Positions 48,692 through 61,789 are shown, counted from the stretch's first letter. The stretch: 64,000 bases of DNA from Cerrena zonata (GCA_038087015.1 JASBNA010000006.1:1736001-1800000); one strand, 5' to 3'. The notes: generated from the sequence alone by a model not told the origin. Made by a program: numbers and translations.

Positions 48692-51154
48692 TTACACTGG
48701 ACTCTCACTCTCTTTCTTCCTCCTAGAGACCCACATTGTCCATAACGACTTAGCTATATCAGATATTCTATTTTTGATAGTTGCACAGATGGTCCCGCGG
48801 ATGGTAGGATGTGTGAAGGGATTCACACCCCAATCCATGTACAGAACGACGCCGATAACGACAGTCAGAAACCCAAATACGATTCCTGTGGCAATGCGGA
48901 TACCGCTACTTGTGTTGTAAAAACAAGTGTGCAGTATCGAGAGTAAGAAAGTTAGCATGCTGTGAACATAAGGGACGTCAGCGAGGAGATGGATATTGGA
49001 TATGGAAAAAATCCGCACCCCCAAGAGAAAAATGCCATTGGCAGACTGTATGCAAACGCTGGTAGTTCTAGCCCATACGTGAGGTTGCTCTTATCGCTCA
49101 GGTACGCAGCCTGAGGTTTATGAGCGAGTCAGATCTAAAAGCACCAAATTGCGATGAATATACATACAACACTGCTCGAATCAGAGCGTTCCATCATGAT
49201 ACGATGTTGACGAGCCAAAACTTGACAGACAATATAGGACGCAGAGGAGAATAAGGTCGAAATATAACTGGCTACCTGGCCGAGAGGCCTGTCTTGGTCT
49301 ATGGATTGAATAGCAAGAAAACCCACGTTTGCAGTGAGAAGGACGGTTGCCTGGTATAAGGTCAGCTACCAAAACGCAGAAATCATTCGTATCTTACTGG
49401 CGTGATTGCGTCTTTCCAATCTTGCGAAATCTCGGCGAAGAACTTGTTCCAATGGTGGTAGTTCACCGTCTGATCGACCCATATTCTCTCCAACTCGGCT
49501 AGGTAAATATCTGGCATCCAGAAGAAAAACGGGGAGAAGAGCAAAAAGAGCAAAGAACGCGGATTGTGGATATGTTTTTTGTCGACAGTATCGATACAGG
49601 TGAGCCGCGCAATCGGTTGTCCATGATAGTTATAGAAACGTTCTTTGGCTTCAGTAACGATGAAAGGTGAGCAGAGATTTCTTCATGTATATAAGCAGAC
49701 TTACACAGTGTCACCATACTCCGAGCTGGTAAAGACTATCAGTGATCTGTGCCAGGACTTGTAATATGATACTTACCAACAATTATTGCGTGATAATTGC
49801 TTTCTGTATCTTCTGTGGTACATAGATCTGAGTGTGCGTAGTTCGAGAATTCGCCAACGAGAAAATACGTACTTGGGATTGCGGCTATTATTCGCAATAA
49901 TTCTGATATCTTTTGTGGGTCTAACGGTACAGTCGAAGTCTCTGACGTCGTCACATCTAAAAAGTGGGTTATGAGGACAGACAAGCATTGACAAATTAGA
50001 TGACAGACCATTCCATCCATATGCCAAAGCACTCGAGACCTCGTTCAACATGTCTCTTGAAATTTTGATATGATTTGGAAACATTTCAACGTGTAACCTG
50101 CGGGAATCGTCAGAATGAGTGTGGTTCTCTTCATAAAGCTGTTAAGTGCATTGGATCAGTGACGTTCATGCAACATCGATTGGGCCAAGGATCTCACCTC
50201 CGGATTAATCTACCAGAAGTGCCAAGTCATTGCATGATCTGTAGGCCTATTAGTATGCAGTCCATCTGATCCATCATTTTGTACCTACTGAGATGTGCCT
50301 CGCAGTAGACATTGCGTTGATACCTGGTGAATAGGTAGATGCTTACGTCTTCGGCCCACATAATTGCACGATCTTCCCAAGAGAAGAGGTAGTAACAATA
50401 TTCGGTATTCCCACCATTGCACTGGATGTCGATTACTACGTCATATGGCATTGGTGCAGTCTCCCCGATGTCGAGTTGGCGCCGGATAGCCTCATACATC
50501 CTATCGATGTCAATTAGATTCTGTGCATTATTTATGTCGAGATGCGTTAGGATGCGCTATATGACTTTTGTTGTCAGTTCAATTCACAGAAGCAGGAACG
50601 AGGTCTTACCTTGACAGGATGTCGATAGTATAACTTCCCCTCGGGGTGCTCACAATCCTCCCAGCCATCCGGAACACGTCTGATCTTCCTCAGTTACATA
50701 ACGATAGAGTAAACTTGATAGCGAACGAACCTGCGTAGAGACAGAGTCATGCGCTTGATTGTATCTATGTCCTTGGTGCCTTCCGACTGTCTAGTTGATC
50801 ATTAGTTTGCTTCGAATGAATCGACATGATTCAAGAAAGTACTCACAAACATGTCCTGTTATATCTCCATTCAGATTCATCTAGTGGCGACATAGCCTCC
50901 AGTTTAAGTTCTTTCCGAGGAGCAGTAATACCTCCTAGTTCTGCCAAGGAAGCATTAGGCTGTGGTGGATTCCCCGGTAGAGGTGCTGCGGTTTCTGTAG
51001 GTGTAGTTGCATTCTGGTCCCTTGACGGCGATCTACTTCTCAGCTTGTTCATCGTAATATTGAGATATAATGAGCTAGGAGAACGGATGATTGATGATAG
51101 AGGTGGCATCGTGAAGGAACGAGGAGGAGAAGAAACCTGTCCTCGGATTCGCAA
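48692..51154 (-). CDS. WW-like domain multi-span membrane protein
   Basis: A minus-strand gene of about eleven short exons that I could join in frame throughout. The N-terminus is disordered and Ser/Pro-rich, ending with NRTCLQSEGTKD. A WW-like module follows (VPDGWEDCEHPEGKLYYRH), then a region reading DVVIDIQCNGG and YYLFSWEDRAIMWAED, and HVEMFPNHIKIS. Next come KERFYNYHGQPIARL, a hydrophobic pair (LLFLLFSPFFFWMPDIYL), DWKDAITPATVLLTANVGFLAIQ with more helices, and YSLPMAFFSWGMLTFLLSI. The final helix (GIVFGFLTVVIGVVLYM) is followed by a basic tail. I know this combination as a common uncharacterised Agaricomycete family; function unknown. One exon ends CACTTCTG with donor gtagat, so what looks like a stop there is intronic. 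Start codon uncertain: candidates near 51154, 51109 and 51052. Confidence 0.75.
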
Positions 51155-53582
51155 GCATCAGCTATATGCATCTCAGAACCGGCGTGTACTAGGAACACGT
51201 TTTCCAGAAGTAAAGCTAATATTCCATAGCCAACCCTGCACTATCGAAGCACTTATCGTAGATATCGTATACGACAGCCAATCCTGCAGGAGTTGGATGA
51301 TCATCGATGGATACTGAGCTCCGTTTTGGGCTAGTCATTTGACTGTAAACGCACAGCAAGTGCTCAAAGTCCACGATGCACGCTATATAAACAGCCAGAC
51401 ACAGCCCTTGGAGGGAGGCATGGAATTATCGAAAGCGGGGGGACGTTTTGAGCGTTACTTCCTGGTGGTCTGAAGAGATATAGGTGTGAAGACGCTGGCA
51501 GAAAGCACTGCCCGGTTTACATGATACGGAGCTTAGGCCTCAAGGCCTCACGAGTAATCAGAGCACCTCGTAGGCTTCGAAATTTCCTTGAAAATTCTCC
51601 GGGATGTCGTTTCACTCGAGCACTGGTAAGAGCTACATATATTGATAAGGATCGTGGATAAGCGTTACGAAGAGAAGGGTACTTACTAGCAAGGTACTGG
51701 CTTCCTTTACTTGAGCTACACATCGGATGTCTGTGTAATGACCAGGCCTCAGGCCCGGGCATCGGTAAGTCGAGGATTAGCCTGCGCATGTATTCATAGA
51801 AGCATGTCTTCGTGAGAAGCTGCTTGTGGTCACCTGTGTCCTGTCTTTAGAGCCTCTGGCACATGAGAAATTCATGATTGACAGCGTCGGAAAAAGATCG
51901 ATTAGGGTGGACATAGTGGGTCCGGGTCGCGCGACCGGATTGAATTACGTAGAGTTGAATTGCCAGCTGCATCATCCTAGCATCACCCATGTTCAGCATG
52001 TAGTATCGAATTCCATGAATCCCCAGTATCTCTGAGTGAAACTGTAAGATGTAAGTGGTCGTAGTCGACCTAAATGTTGATTATTGTTGTCGCTGTCCAA
52101 ACTTGTGGGTGAATCGATGACACATGTTTGTTCGGAACAAATAAGCACGCCACGTGTCTTCTCGACGATCTGGCAAATCTTGAACGGCGACTGTCTTATT
52201 TCCTTGATCTCTGTAAAGGAGACTATCTAAGTCTACCTTGGATATAATGTATAAGTTCACTGGCAGTTGCTGTACAGAAACAGGTGTGTGTGGCTTCGTA
52301 TGCTGCTGCCTCGTTCGATGTTAATGATACCACTAGAAACTAGTACTCCTACAATCTAATGGTATTAACTTTAGGCATCATCAATACAAACTATTCAGGA
52401 CCCGAACTTAGACTTCTAAATGAGTCATGTCGTAATTATATACCACAGTATAAACAAAACGACTCCCAAGCGATGTCTACCTTCAAAATTGACTACGTTC
52501 ACCGAGTAGGAACTCCGTTCACGGATCAATACAAGCTAGTCAATTAAATCCCAGATAACTGCAAGGCTTCGAGTTATTCTCATTTCCACATTGGTTGAAA
52601 CCATGCAGTAACTCCACCATGTAGTATTCACATTTTTTTCAGGATCCGACTTCATGACAGCTAGGCCAGACGAGGGTACAACAACTATATGCCACTTTTG
52701 GAAAGCGGTTGAAATGATTCGGACGAACTTTCTCCCTCAACATGGCCCCATCGTTACGTCGTACTCTTTTATTGATAGGTAGAAGCAGAACGTGGTAAGC
52801 TGATTTCTAAGTACTCCCATGTCCTGTCAACCACTGACGTAGGGGTTGGGCAATGTACCATCTCTCGTCCAGTCTTCACGTCAGGTTTGGCCGCCATAGG
52901 AATCACCGGTGTGAACACTTGCTGCATACACTTACATATAGCTGGAATAAACGATACGTTCTGTCGCGGTCAGTTTCACGCACTACAGAATACTTATGAC
53001 TTATGTTGCTTCTTCATCTTGACTCAATTACGATTACTTTGAATGCCCTATGGCCACTACACAGAATGACCTCATCCGGACGGTTGAAATAAGCAAGGTC
53101 GGCGGCGTAAAGTGTTATGAACTTGGTAGGTGCTGAAACGACGGGACCTTGACAGAGAACTTGGAGCAGCGGCTATACAAACCTTCCGATCCAGTGATAA
53201 ATGCTGGTTTAGGACAAGAACATTCCAAAGTTGGCTTCTACCAAGGGATATTGATATCCTGTATTAGTGAGTCCGCCTATCCATGCATCTACTTCTGTGG
53301 AGATAAGGCATTCGCATGACAGGCCACGCATTGTCTTATGAAAGAACACACTCACCCGGTGAATTCTTGTGTACGGTACAGACAGCAGGGTGTCCGTGCA
53401 TCTTCCGATGTCTGTCTTTGCAATTGCTCCGAATCGATATCTCAGCCAGAGCGATGAGGCAATATTCAATCCCAACTCATATCGTCCTGTAACCCATAAA
53501 TACCGAGACAACCAGCGGTATCACCATCTTTCCTCACCAACCCACATCTTCACTCTCACTCTCCAGTTCTCGCATTGCAAAC
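51155..53582. other. Gene-free stretch before terpene synthase
   Basis: 2.4 kb with no supported gene; frames such as 51517-51789, 52359-52547 and 53209-53511 lack domains and partner exons. The final 80 bases are CT-rich and directly precede the terpene synthase start. Confidence 0.45.
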
Positions 53583-54899
53583 ATGCCATCCAAGACTTTC
53601 ACAGCTACCGAACTCTGTATTCCTGACGTTCTTCGAAACTGGCCATGGCAGCGCAGCATCAACCCTTACTATGATGTCTGTAAAGCAGAGTCTGCTGCTT
53701 GGTGCGAATCCTTCAAGGCATTTAGCCCGAAGGCTCAGGACAAGTTCAACCGATGTGATTTCAGTCAGTCATAAACCAAATTTTACTCATATTTGTCTCA
53801 TCACTCATGCAATAAAATCACAGACTTATTGGCATCTCTGGCTTTCCCGAAGCTTGACAAGGGTCGGTAACACTGTGTTAGCATAACCTTCCAATTTACT
53901 CAACCCGTTGTACAGATGGTTGTCGTGTCGGTTGCGACTTAATGAACCTCTTCTTCCTATTCGACGAGTACTCCGACGTTACGGATGCAGATGGAGTGCG
54001 GAAGCAAGCCGACATTATCATGGATGCTCTTCGCAACCCTACCCTTCCTCGTCCCAATGGAGAGTGGGTCGGAGGAGAAATTGCCAAACAGTCAGTTAAT
54101 AATTGGACGATATACAACTCGATACTGATATTCACAACCTCATAGGTACTGGGAGAACGGGATCAAAACCTGCACTCAAACTTGCCAGAACCGCTTCATC
54201 GATACATTCCAGTTGTATCTCAATGCTGTCGCTCAACGTGCTATAGATCGTGACCAACAACATATTCGTGGTATCGACCATTATTTCGAGCTTCGTCGAG
54301 ATACTATGGGCTTCAAGCCGGCTTTTGCAATCGTTGAAGCAAAGATGGATATTCCCGACGAGGTGATGAACCATCCGAGTATCCTCACAATTTCTGCTGC
54401 ATGTGGCGACCTGATGGTCATTGCTAATGACTTGTACTCGTACAATGTTGAGTGAGTATTTCGCCTTCGAATCTTTTCTATGACAGTCCTTTCCTTCTAT
54501 GATGGCTGACCCGATTCTGACAGGCAAGCGCGTGGCGATGAGATCCATAACTTGGTTTCAATCGTGATGCACGAACATAAATGTGACCTACCTAGCGCTA
54601 TGGAGTGGATCTCAGATCTGAATGATCGCCTGGTGGAGGATGTTTTGTCCGCATTGAAGGAAGTGCCTTCATTCGGAAACCCGGCCTTTGACGAGCAGGT
54701 TGCGGCCTACGTCGATGGCCTTGGTAATTGGGTCCGAGCCCATGACTCGTGGTGCTTCGAGGTGAGCTCTAGCTCGTGAACCTACAGATTGAACTATGTG
54801 ACTCACAAGCAATCCTGACAGAGCGAGAGATACTTTGGCAAAACCGGTCTCGAAATCCAGAAACGTAGAGTGGTTGATCTATTGCCAAAGAAAGTGTGA
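53583..54899 (+). CDS. Class I sesquiterpene synthase
   Basis: Six exons (53583-53763, 53824-53862, 53916-54090, 54146-54451, 54524-54761, 54822-54899) give 338 residues, normal for fungal sesquiterpene cyclases. The enzyme would ionise farnesyl diphosphate with three Mg2+ and cyclise it. Seen: the first metal site DEYSD in [13 protein letters not shown], the NSE triad NDLYSYNVE followed by QARGDE, the RVGCDLMN motif and a conserved Arg-Tyr near the C-terminus (SERYFGKTG). DEYSD places it nearest the basidiomycete clade that includes protoilludene-type synthases, but the product cannot be predicted. No cytochrome P450, oxidoreductase or transporter sits within 10 kb on either side, so I see no terpene cluster in this window. 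Confidence 0.93.
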
Positions 54900-55156
54900 A
54901 TGGCCAAATCGTTCATATCAACTTCCATACAGCTTTCTCAGCTTTCTGTTATGTTTCATTATATGATTACAATTTATGATTACCCCACCCTTAATATATA
55001 TTTTCCGCATGCAGATCCATACAGCCTTATAAGTCTAAGTGATATGTTGTCATCGACACAGCCTCCGACTTAAGCAAGTTAGACTGTGGCTGTGTAGTGA
55101 CGTCAGGATCTGTGTTGGAGTTGGGTTTGTTTCCGTTCCTTTGACAGCTAGTATAA
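54900..55156. other. Short intergenic region
   Basis: Terpene synthase 3' side and Slm1 promoter; a TATAAAT overlaps the start codon context at 55152-55158, too close to be a normal TATA box. Confidence 0.4.
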
Positions 55157-57213
55157 ATGGCCTCGACATATCGAAACACTCCTACACCCCACCTCCTCAT
55201 GAATAACGAAACAATCTCCATTTCCCGTGCAACGTCGGTGTCGAGGGCGAGCAGGCATGGCTCGACGCTCTCGCGCTCACAGTCGTTGATCAAGAAGAAC
55301 ATCGCACCACACGATTTACGACCTTCAGATATTCTGATTGAACGCTTTGTCGCTTGGAAAGCCATCGTAAAGCAACTCATTGCTTATTTTGAAGTGAGCC
55401 CCTGAAATCGTATTGTACTCGTCAGAGGCTAACTTAGGTTCAAGGGCATCGCAGATATCGAGAACAATGTTGCGAGAGAGATGACCAAACTTGCGGCTGT
55501 CATTCAAGTCCCTTTTCGCGCTGGAAACCAGTTCTTGGGTGAAGGCGGACTGCAGGTACGTTCATATGCGATAGCTCCTATTGTCGGTCACTCACACGTA
55601 TCGTACAGGATGTATACTACCAAATTCGTGACAAAACTCGTGCGATCGCAGGACGAACATGCCAATCTTGGAAGAACAGTTGATGGATCTATCGTCCAGC
55701 ACCTCCAGAAGCTTCGCGTGGAAATCAAGGCACATATCAAGGTACGGTCTCTTCATGTCTGCCAAAGTTATGGCGTTCAACCAATCTAACTCTCTTGTTT
55801 TACAGAATATACAGAATGACACCGGCAAGCTAGCCACTGCCGTAGCTAAAGAACGTGAACTCTCTACGAAGCTCATCGGTGACCTTGGTACACATATCTC
55901 TATCCTCAAAAACACCCCAATGAGTGTCACTCCCAAGACTGACCCATATGTTGCCAACCAAATCGTGACGCGTCAACTTGTCAAACAAGTACACACCGAG
56001 AACGCACTCCAGAAGTCGTTACTTCTCACCCAAGCAAGTTCTGCAACCTTCGAAGCGGCTCTAATCCAAGCATTGCAATCTGCTTGGGCCACATACGCGG
56101 AATGGCGTCAACGCATGGATGCTCAGATTGGCTCGATCTCTCAGACTCTCGAACGAGCTATGTCTTCACTTGCCCCCGACAAGGAATGGATCGCATTCTC
56201 TGCTAGGGAGGATCATTTAGTCGATCCTGAGACGCCTCTTCGTGATCCTACCGCCATCCACTACCCTTCGAAGGAAGACCCTAGTGTCTTACCTGTCCAC
56301 ACTGGCCTCCTTGAGCGTAAGAAGCGATACACCAGGACATACCGAGAAGCGTACTACGTTCTCACGCCTGCCGGATTCTTGCACGAATATGCCTCGAGCG
56401 ACCCCGCTGTCGCTGACAAGCCTCTTTTCAGTTTGTTCTTGCCAATGTGCACCCTTGGACCCCCTAGTGCGTCCAGCGGCAAGAGCCACAAATTCCACAT
56501 CGAAGGTCGCAAGGACGGAACAGGGTCGACCAAAACCGGTTCTTTGCGTTCTCTTGCTGGATCTATCACAGGCCGCGGAAGCAAGAGCAACGGAAGTATC
56601 ACCGGCGGTGGACATGCTTGGGCATTCCGCGCTCGCTCCCACGATGACATGATGGAATGGTGGAATGATATCCGCATGTTATGTGCGAGATATTTGGTGG
56701 CTAGTGAGAGCGTGGAGAGAAGTGGCCCTGTTGCTGCAGCTGTCCGTGCTGCCGGCTACACTAGTGAGGAAGAGGGAGACGACGAGGAAGATGAAGGGAG
56801 TAGTGTTGAGGAGGAGAGGGACTTAGATGATGCGGACGATTTGTATGAGGAGGCGAGGGGTACTGGGCCAGAAAGTGGGGCCGAGACTGAGCCCCCCGAG
56901 TATGAGCACGGAGAGAATCAAGGATACCTCGTGCGTCGATAGTTTATCTTTTATCTATGCTTAACGTTGCTTATTGGACCTCTATTTGGTACAGACCGAT
57001 AAGAAACCGCCCATCGTATCTGATGAGGGTGCAAACGTCTCTCGTCGCCCTAGTAAACGTCAACAAGAGAAAGCACCTGAGGGCAGACCCCTCCATGACG
57101 AAACGGCCACGACTACAGCCGTTGGTGACGAGGATACACACCCTTCCGGCGCAGTGGAAAATGGACGCGGTCGGGTTGGTGCTGCTGAAAGCCGATTCAC
57201 TGAGGACTTGTAG
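55157..57213 (+). CDS. SLM1: Slm1/Slm2-type PH-domain protein, possible frame break
   Basis: Exons 55157-55393, 55445-55555, 55609-55741, 55806-56930 and 56995-57213, about 607 residues. Slm proteins bind PI(4,5)P2 at eisosomes, recruit and are phosphorylated by TORC2 and help control sphingolipid synthesis and actin. Seen: DILIERFVAWKAIVKQLIAYFEGIADIE, the F-BAR-like coiled region (RTVDGSIVQHLQKLRVEIKAHIKNIQNDTGKLA), then a PH domain (HTGLLERKKRYTRTYREAYYVLTPAGFLHEYAS to MMEWWNDIRMLC) and an acidic tail. In exon 3 the expected IADEHANLG needs GCAGAC but the sequence reads GCAGGAC at about 55649-55655, one base too many. An alternative acceptor at 55651 would keep frame by dropping 14 residues. 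Given the importance of Slm proteins, an assembly error is quite possible. Confidence 0.85.
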
Positions 57214-57858
57214 TCCCGGACAAATATTGTGTACCACCATTTCGTGACTCTGGACAATGTACTCTGATACTTCTTTTCTTTCTCATTCTGTAGTGGTGTT
57301 TCGACCTCTTTCTCTGTCACCGTCATTTGTATCTTCTTTATTGTATTAAAATGAGTACTTTACATCTTCTATTCAAACATTCCCTCGTAAAAAAAGCCTG
57401 TGTAAAACACTTATATCTTGCGACCCATACCAAGTAAAATAAACGCAGATAGAAGATACTTGGATACACTCGGTTTTGCATTTCACGTTCTGGTTCACAT
57501 TCAACGCCCGATACCAGGCGCTTCGTACTTAGAAGGCTGCCTTTTTGGGATAGACACTTATTTCAATCGAGACTGTTCCTCCGAGTCGTGCTCTGAAGAC
57601 ATTTGCCTCGTAACTGCCATCGTTCTATACCGTTTCGACTGGTACTGATATCTATAGATTGTCACTTTGGACAGGCGGGATCAGGGATGTCTGAACTTGT
57701 GATTGATCGACATTCGACATTCCAACTCCGACTCATATGTCATTTAATTAAACTTTTGGAATATAACTTGAAAGCTCATACAGTTGTGGGATCCTTCTAC
57801 TTTGCTTTGTCTCTTATTCTTGCTTGGATTACTGTACACACTAGGGTAACACCGGGGA
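57214..57858. other. Intergenic region
   Basis: No gene or repeat recognised in 645 bases. Confidence 0.45.
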
Positions 57859-60800
57859 ATGCCTCTTCGTTACACCCGAACGAAGTTCGCCAAACGCACT
57901 TCTTCCACTGTCTCTCAAGCTGACTCTCTATCCACCTCCGATTCCACGCTCGCAGATGACACTCTTAGCAAACCTCAATTTCTCTCCGGGGATACAGCCC
58001 TCAGTGTCATGATCACGACGACCTCGATCACGCGCGAATTGGCAGATTTGTGTCAGTTTCCGCCTGTGAGAGCTGCTGCAGGCATGATCTTGGTGATTCT
58101 AAAGACTGCCCAGGTGTGTTCATCAGTTTCTGTCTAGCTGGCGCATTAAACCCCATGCTGATGCTCGAATTGTATAGGATGTACAGACGAATCGGAGTGA
58201 ATGTTATCGACTTGCGAGACGATGTGTGTCAATGCTGGTCGATATCAAGGATCAGATGGACGGTAGATGGGAGAGTGCGCCGACGAGTTTAGTGAGGAAT
58301 TTGGAGAGGTTTGAGAGGTATGGTTAACTAACTTCTCATTTAGTGAAATGCTTACGAATGTGTCTAACAGAACACTCGAAAGCATCAACTCGTTCATGGC
58401 AGCCGAAGCGGAACAGAAATGGCACCAGAGATTGTTGAGGAAGAGCATGATTGAGGAAGGTCTTGCAAGGTTTCACGCAGAGTTGGATGATGCAACAAGG
58501 ATGTTCCAGGTATGTTCTTATTTCTCTTATGTGAACCTGACGTTGTGTACACAGAACTGAACTGTATTTCTAGATTGCGACGTTAATTAGTATTCACTAT
58601 TCTATTGGAGACGGACCTTTTGGCACCGCGAGTAGGATCAACACAGAGAGCGAGAGACTGCCGGTGTACCCTGGGAAGACAAGATCTCTCAGTTTATCGT
58701 CTGAGGTACGTGATATCCAAGCTCCAACCCCTAATTTGATTTTAAAAGGTCTTTCGCTATTCTAGTCATCATCAATAGAACTCGTCTCGAGCCCGGCTTC
58801 TATTACATCATTTTCTGATTCGCAGTCATACGTCGAAATCACGTCTGAATGTGAAACGTTGGATACAAGTTCAGAGATGGATCTGGATCGGGCTATAGTT
58901 GATGCAGTACCTGCTGCAATAGAGCTAAATCACCATGGGGTAAGTTCTCCCCCTTACAAACCAAAACCTATATTTATATACGACTTTTCTATTAGTTTAG
59001 GCGATATCATAAATCGGAAATCCGCCTTAGAGGTCGGTCGAAGATCAAGTCCGGATGGTGGTCCGGATCCAATAAGGCGCAGGTAGATGGGAGGAATGTA
59101 TTGGTGAAGCATTATGATGGACGTCCTAATGTAAGTGCCACCCCGTTTCGGAAAGCCGTTTTGTCTCTTGACTGCATTTTGTTATTTAGAAATGGATTCG
59201 TGATGTGAAACTTCTCCAGAATATCTAGTATGTGATTCGCCTTTTGAAACGAAAGTGACCTAACTATTTGACAATACGATAGCCATCCCAATCTTCCTCA
59301 AATGATTGGATATTCAGACGATGAAACACCAACTCCATTTATCTTACTTGCAAATGGTAAGTCGACTGCATGGGTTCAAAATAACACGATTATTGACATG
59401 CATCTCAGTGCAGATGAGATTACCGGAAGCATTGGTTTTGGATGCGATTCAGAATTCCTCGTTGCAAAGATGTGCCCAAGTGCTCTTTCGATTCGTACGT
59501 TGCACATATTTTTCCTTCGTCTCGTCTCTGACTATCTTAATCCAACAGTATCGAGATACATTGGTATGAATAAATGTGGATGTGAAGAATACGAAACTCA
59601 TTTTCGTTGGAGTAGGATGCTGCATTGTATATGCAACGCCAACTTAATCTCTCCGATACGAAGTTGCAGGACTATGTTGAGGTCTGTTCCAATTTACATC
59701 TCCTCTCGGTATTGACTCATATGCCATGGTAGCATGCTGATTATCGCATTGATGGAGAAAACACATTGATCATGGGCTTACCTCCTCCGGAAATTGACAC
59801 CTGGGTGTCGTTCCGTAACTATGGGCTGGTACACTCAATTTGCTCGCAGTATCTCAAGGTATGTTCACCTTCCTTTGAGAGATTCGATCGAGTTATTGAT
59901 TTGAGTTGTAGCTTCTACCAAATAGTGGACATGCACCACTTCCGGAGGATCCTACGGACGAGCGTAAGAATATTTAGTAATTGAAGACCTGATTCGTTGA
60001 CAGTTCAGTAATCATATAGGCGAGCCTGCTCTACAGCGTAAAATTGCGCACCTTACCGTTCTTGCTAAAGCGTTATTTCCGGACGAGGAAGATCCAGCTA
60101 CACTTTCCGAACGTCTCGACTCACTTTTAGATGAAGATGACGACGAAGAGTTAGAAGATCTTGACCGAAGACCTCTGACTTTGCGCCAGATACGCATGAT
60201 TGCCATCAAAGCGAAGAAACATAATCACACATGGCGACCTAATACTATACCTGCGCACAGATTTCGAGTGGGTGATGTTGGTTGGGTCCCCCCGGGGAAG
60301 GAATTCAAAGACATGGAGGTATTCTGCAATGTACTCGATAACAAGATGGCGAAGTTGGATGTGAAGGAGAGTGCTCTTGGTTGGCAAGGGGCGTGGGTTG
60401 GTGGATTTAGGGAGAAACGGGATATGAAGCCAATCATTTTCCCCAACAGTATTTTTGGGTCAGTACTATCTATTTTTTCCTGTGCTGTGTGCTAAGATTC
60501 ATATCTAGATGGCCAGTGATTGTCCCTCCTGGCACGAAGCAGGATTTACAGATCTTACATGAAGCCCTATTCGCCTCGTTTGGCGATGGCTGGCAGTTCC
60601 TCCTCGAACACGGAAAATCTCTAGCCAACGCATATGGCGTGAATCCTGAGGAGCTCATTCTCAGTAAGTCAAACACTACAATAGTGGGTGAATTAGCTTA
60701 CATGAACAATTCTTCAGTATCCTGTGCTGGTACGGATCAAATTTTTGGTGCGAATGATCATCGAAGGGATCCCTTTGAACACTTGCAACACCAGTCGCGC

Positions 60801-61094
60801 GGGATTGGACGTTCGCCACATATGGGTCAGGCACATTTCCACCACAGACCAGAACCAACAACATTGCTTTTCCTGTTTTCCTCTCCACGAGAAGATCATG
60901 TGCCTTCCTGGTCGGATTCCCCTATGTACGAAGCTGGGTATGAGCCACGGTTCAACCAATGCACTACTAGTATCGGTTGGTATGTGTATCTCCTGCATAG
61001 CTCCGAAGTCTTGCGTGACTGATGATTGAGATGGTGTAGGTTGCACGGTTATGTAAACTACATTCAGCTTCATGAGGATGATTTTCTCGAATAA
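57859..61094 (+). CDS. MLKL-like helical domain plus pseudokinase-like protein
   Basis: A gene of about 15 exons, joined in frame from ATG 57859 to TAA 61092-61094. The N-terminal 150 residues form a helical bundle of the MLKL/HeLo type: LCQFPPVRAAAGMILVILKTAQ, ECYRLARRCVSMLVDIKD, LESINSFMAAEAEQKW, EEGLARFHAELDDATRMFQ. A Ser/Thr-rich linker follows. Then comes a kinase-like N-lobe with a possible lysine in NVLVKHYDG and a strand-turn region WIRDVKLLQNIHHPNLPQMIGYSDD. The C-lobe (FYRDTLDAALYMQRQ, HADYRIDGENTLIMGLPPP) has no visible HRD or DFG motif, so it looks like a pseudokinase. The C-terminal third contains RFRVGDVGWVPPGKEF and ends YIQLHEDDFLE. In animals MLKL executes necroptosis by membrane rupture, and fungal relatives of its bundle act in cell death. 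Role here is inferred; I know the family as widespread but uncharacterised in mushrooms. Confidence 0.75.
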
Positions 61095-61568
61095 GGTGAC
61101 ATAATCCAGGGCCTAGAATTATCGGCTCAGTTACATCTATTGTGCCGTCCTCAGGTTGGACTCTCTTCAACTTCTGTTCTTATAAAAGGTGCCGTTTTAA
61201 GCGATTGGCTGGAGGCAGATTATCCATAGCAACGAGCTGTGCTGTATGTACAGATGAATACAAGGCTCGATTTCAACATAGCTTGGGTAAACATCACGAA
61301 CCTCAACACTTTCTATACTAACTCACGGCCTGATAGATCAAATCGCATAAGTCGCCGTCGATCAATGGCATGTTACTTTGAACGATCTGATATTTTCGAC
61401 ATCTTATCAAATAGCAATAACCACTCGGAGTGGAGGAGAGAGTCAATGAAACCGAGGAACGATCGCAATTTCTGCAACGTGTTCGGAAAGAATCCTCCGC
61501 AGTGTCATGACCACCGAATGATGGTTTGTAGTAAACTCTGACTTTCCATATTGTAGACCTGCGGAACC
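61095..61568. other. Intergenic region left of MITE
   Basis: Likely 3' side of the MLKL-like gene; no gene recognised. Confidence 0.4.
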
Positions 61569-61570
61569 TA

Positions 61571-61789
61571 CTATCACACCACCGGAGTTTGACCAAATTG
61601 TCAAACTCTATGCGTTCTACAGTTTCCGCAAATAATTTAAATCAGCGGTGCAAGTATATGGCAGAGATATACTACTACATGAACTGTACAGATTTATAGC
61701 AGGTTCGGTGTAAAATTGAGTGTGCCAGAGGGGAAAGGGTAGGATTTTGACACTAGAGTTTGAAGCGTCAAACTCCGGTGGTGTGATAG
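61571..61789. mobile_element. 219-bp MITE with 23-bp inverted repeats and TA duplication
   Basis: The left end CTATCACACCACCGGAGTTT GAC is the exact reverse complement of the right end, and TA flanks both sides (61569-61570 and 61790-61791). No coding capacity. A TA duplication points to mobilisation by a Tc1/mariner-type transposase elsewhere in the genome. Adjoining subterminal sequences on each side also contain TCAAACTC, so the internal arms are partly symmetrical. Confidence 0.85.

Noticed and set aside
50200..50240. Apparent stop codon in the WW-like gene (TGG TAG)
   Set aside because: The TAG lies inside an intron whose donor is gtagat; splicing gives an uninterrupted FWLHVEMFPN.
53583..61094. 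Terpene biosynthetic gene cluster
   Set aside because: Neighbours are HSP10, a WW-like membrane protein, Slm1 and an MLKL-like protein; none is a tailoring enzyme.
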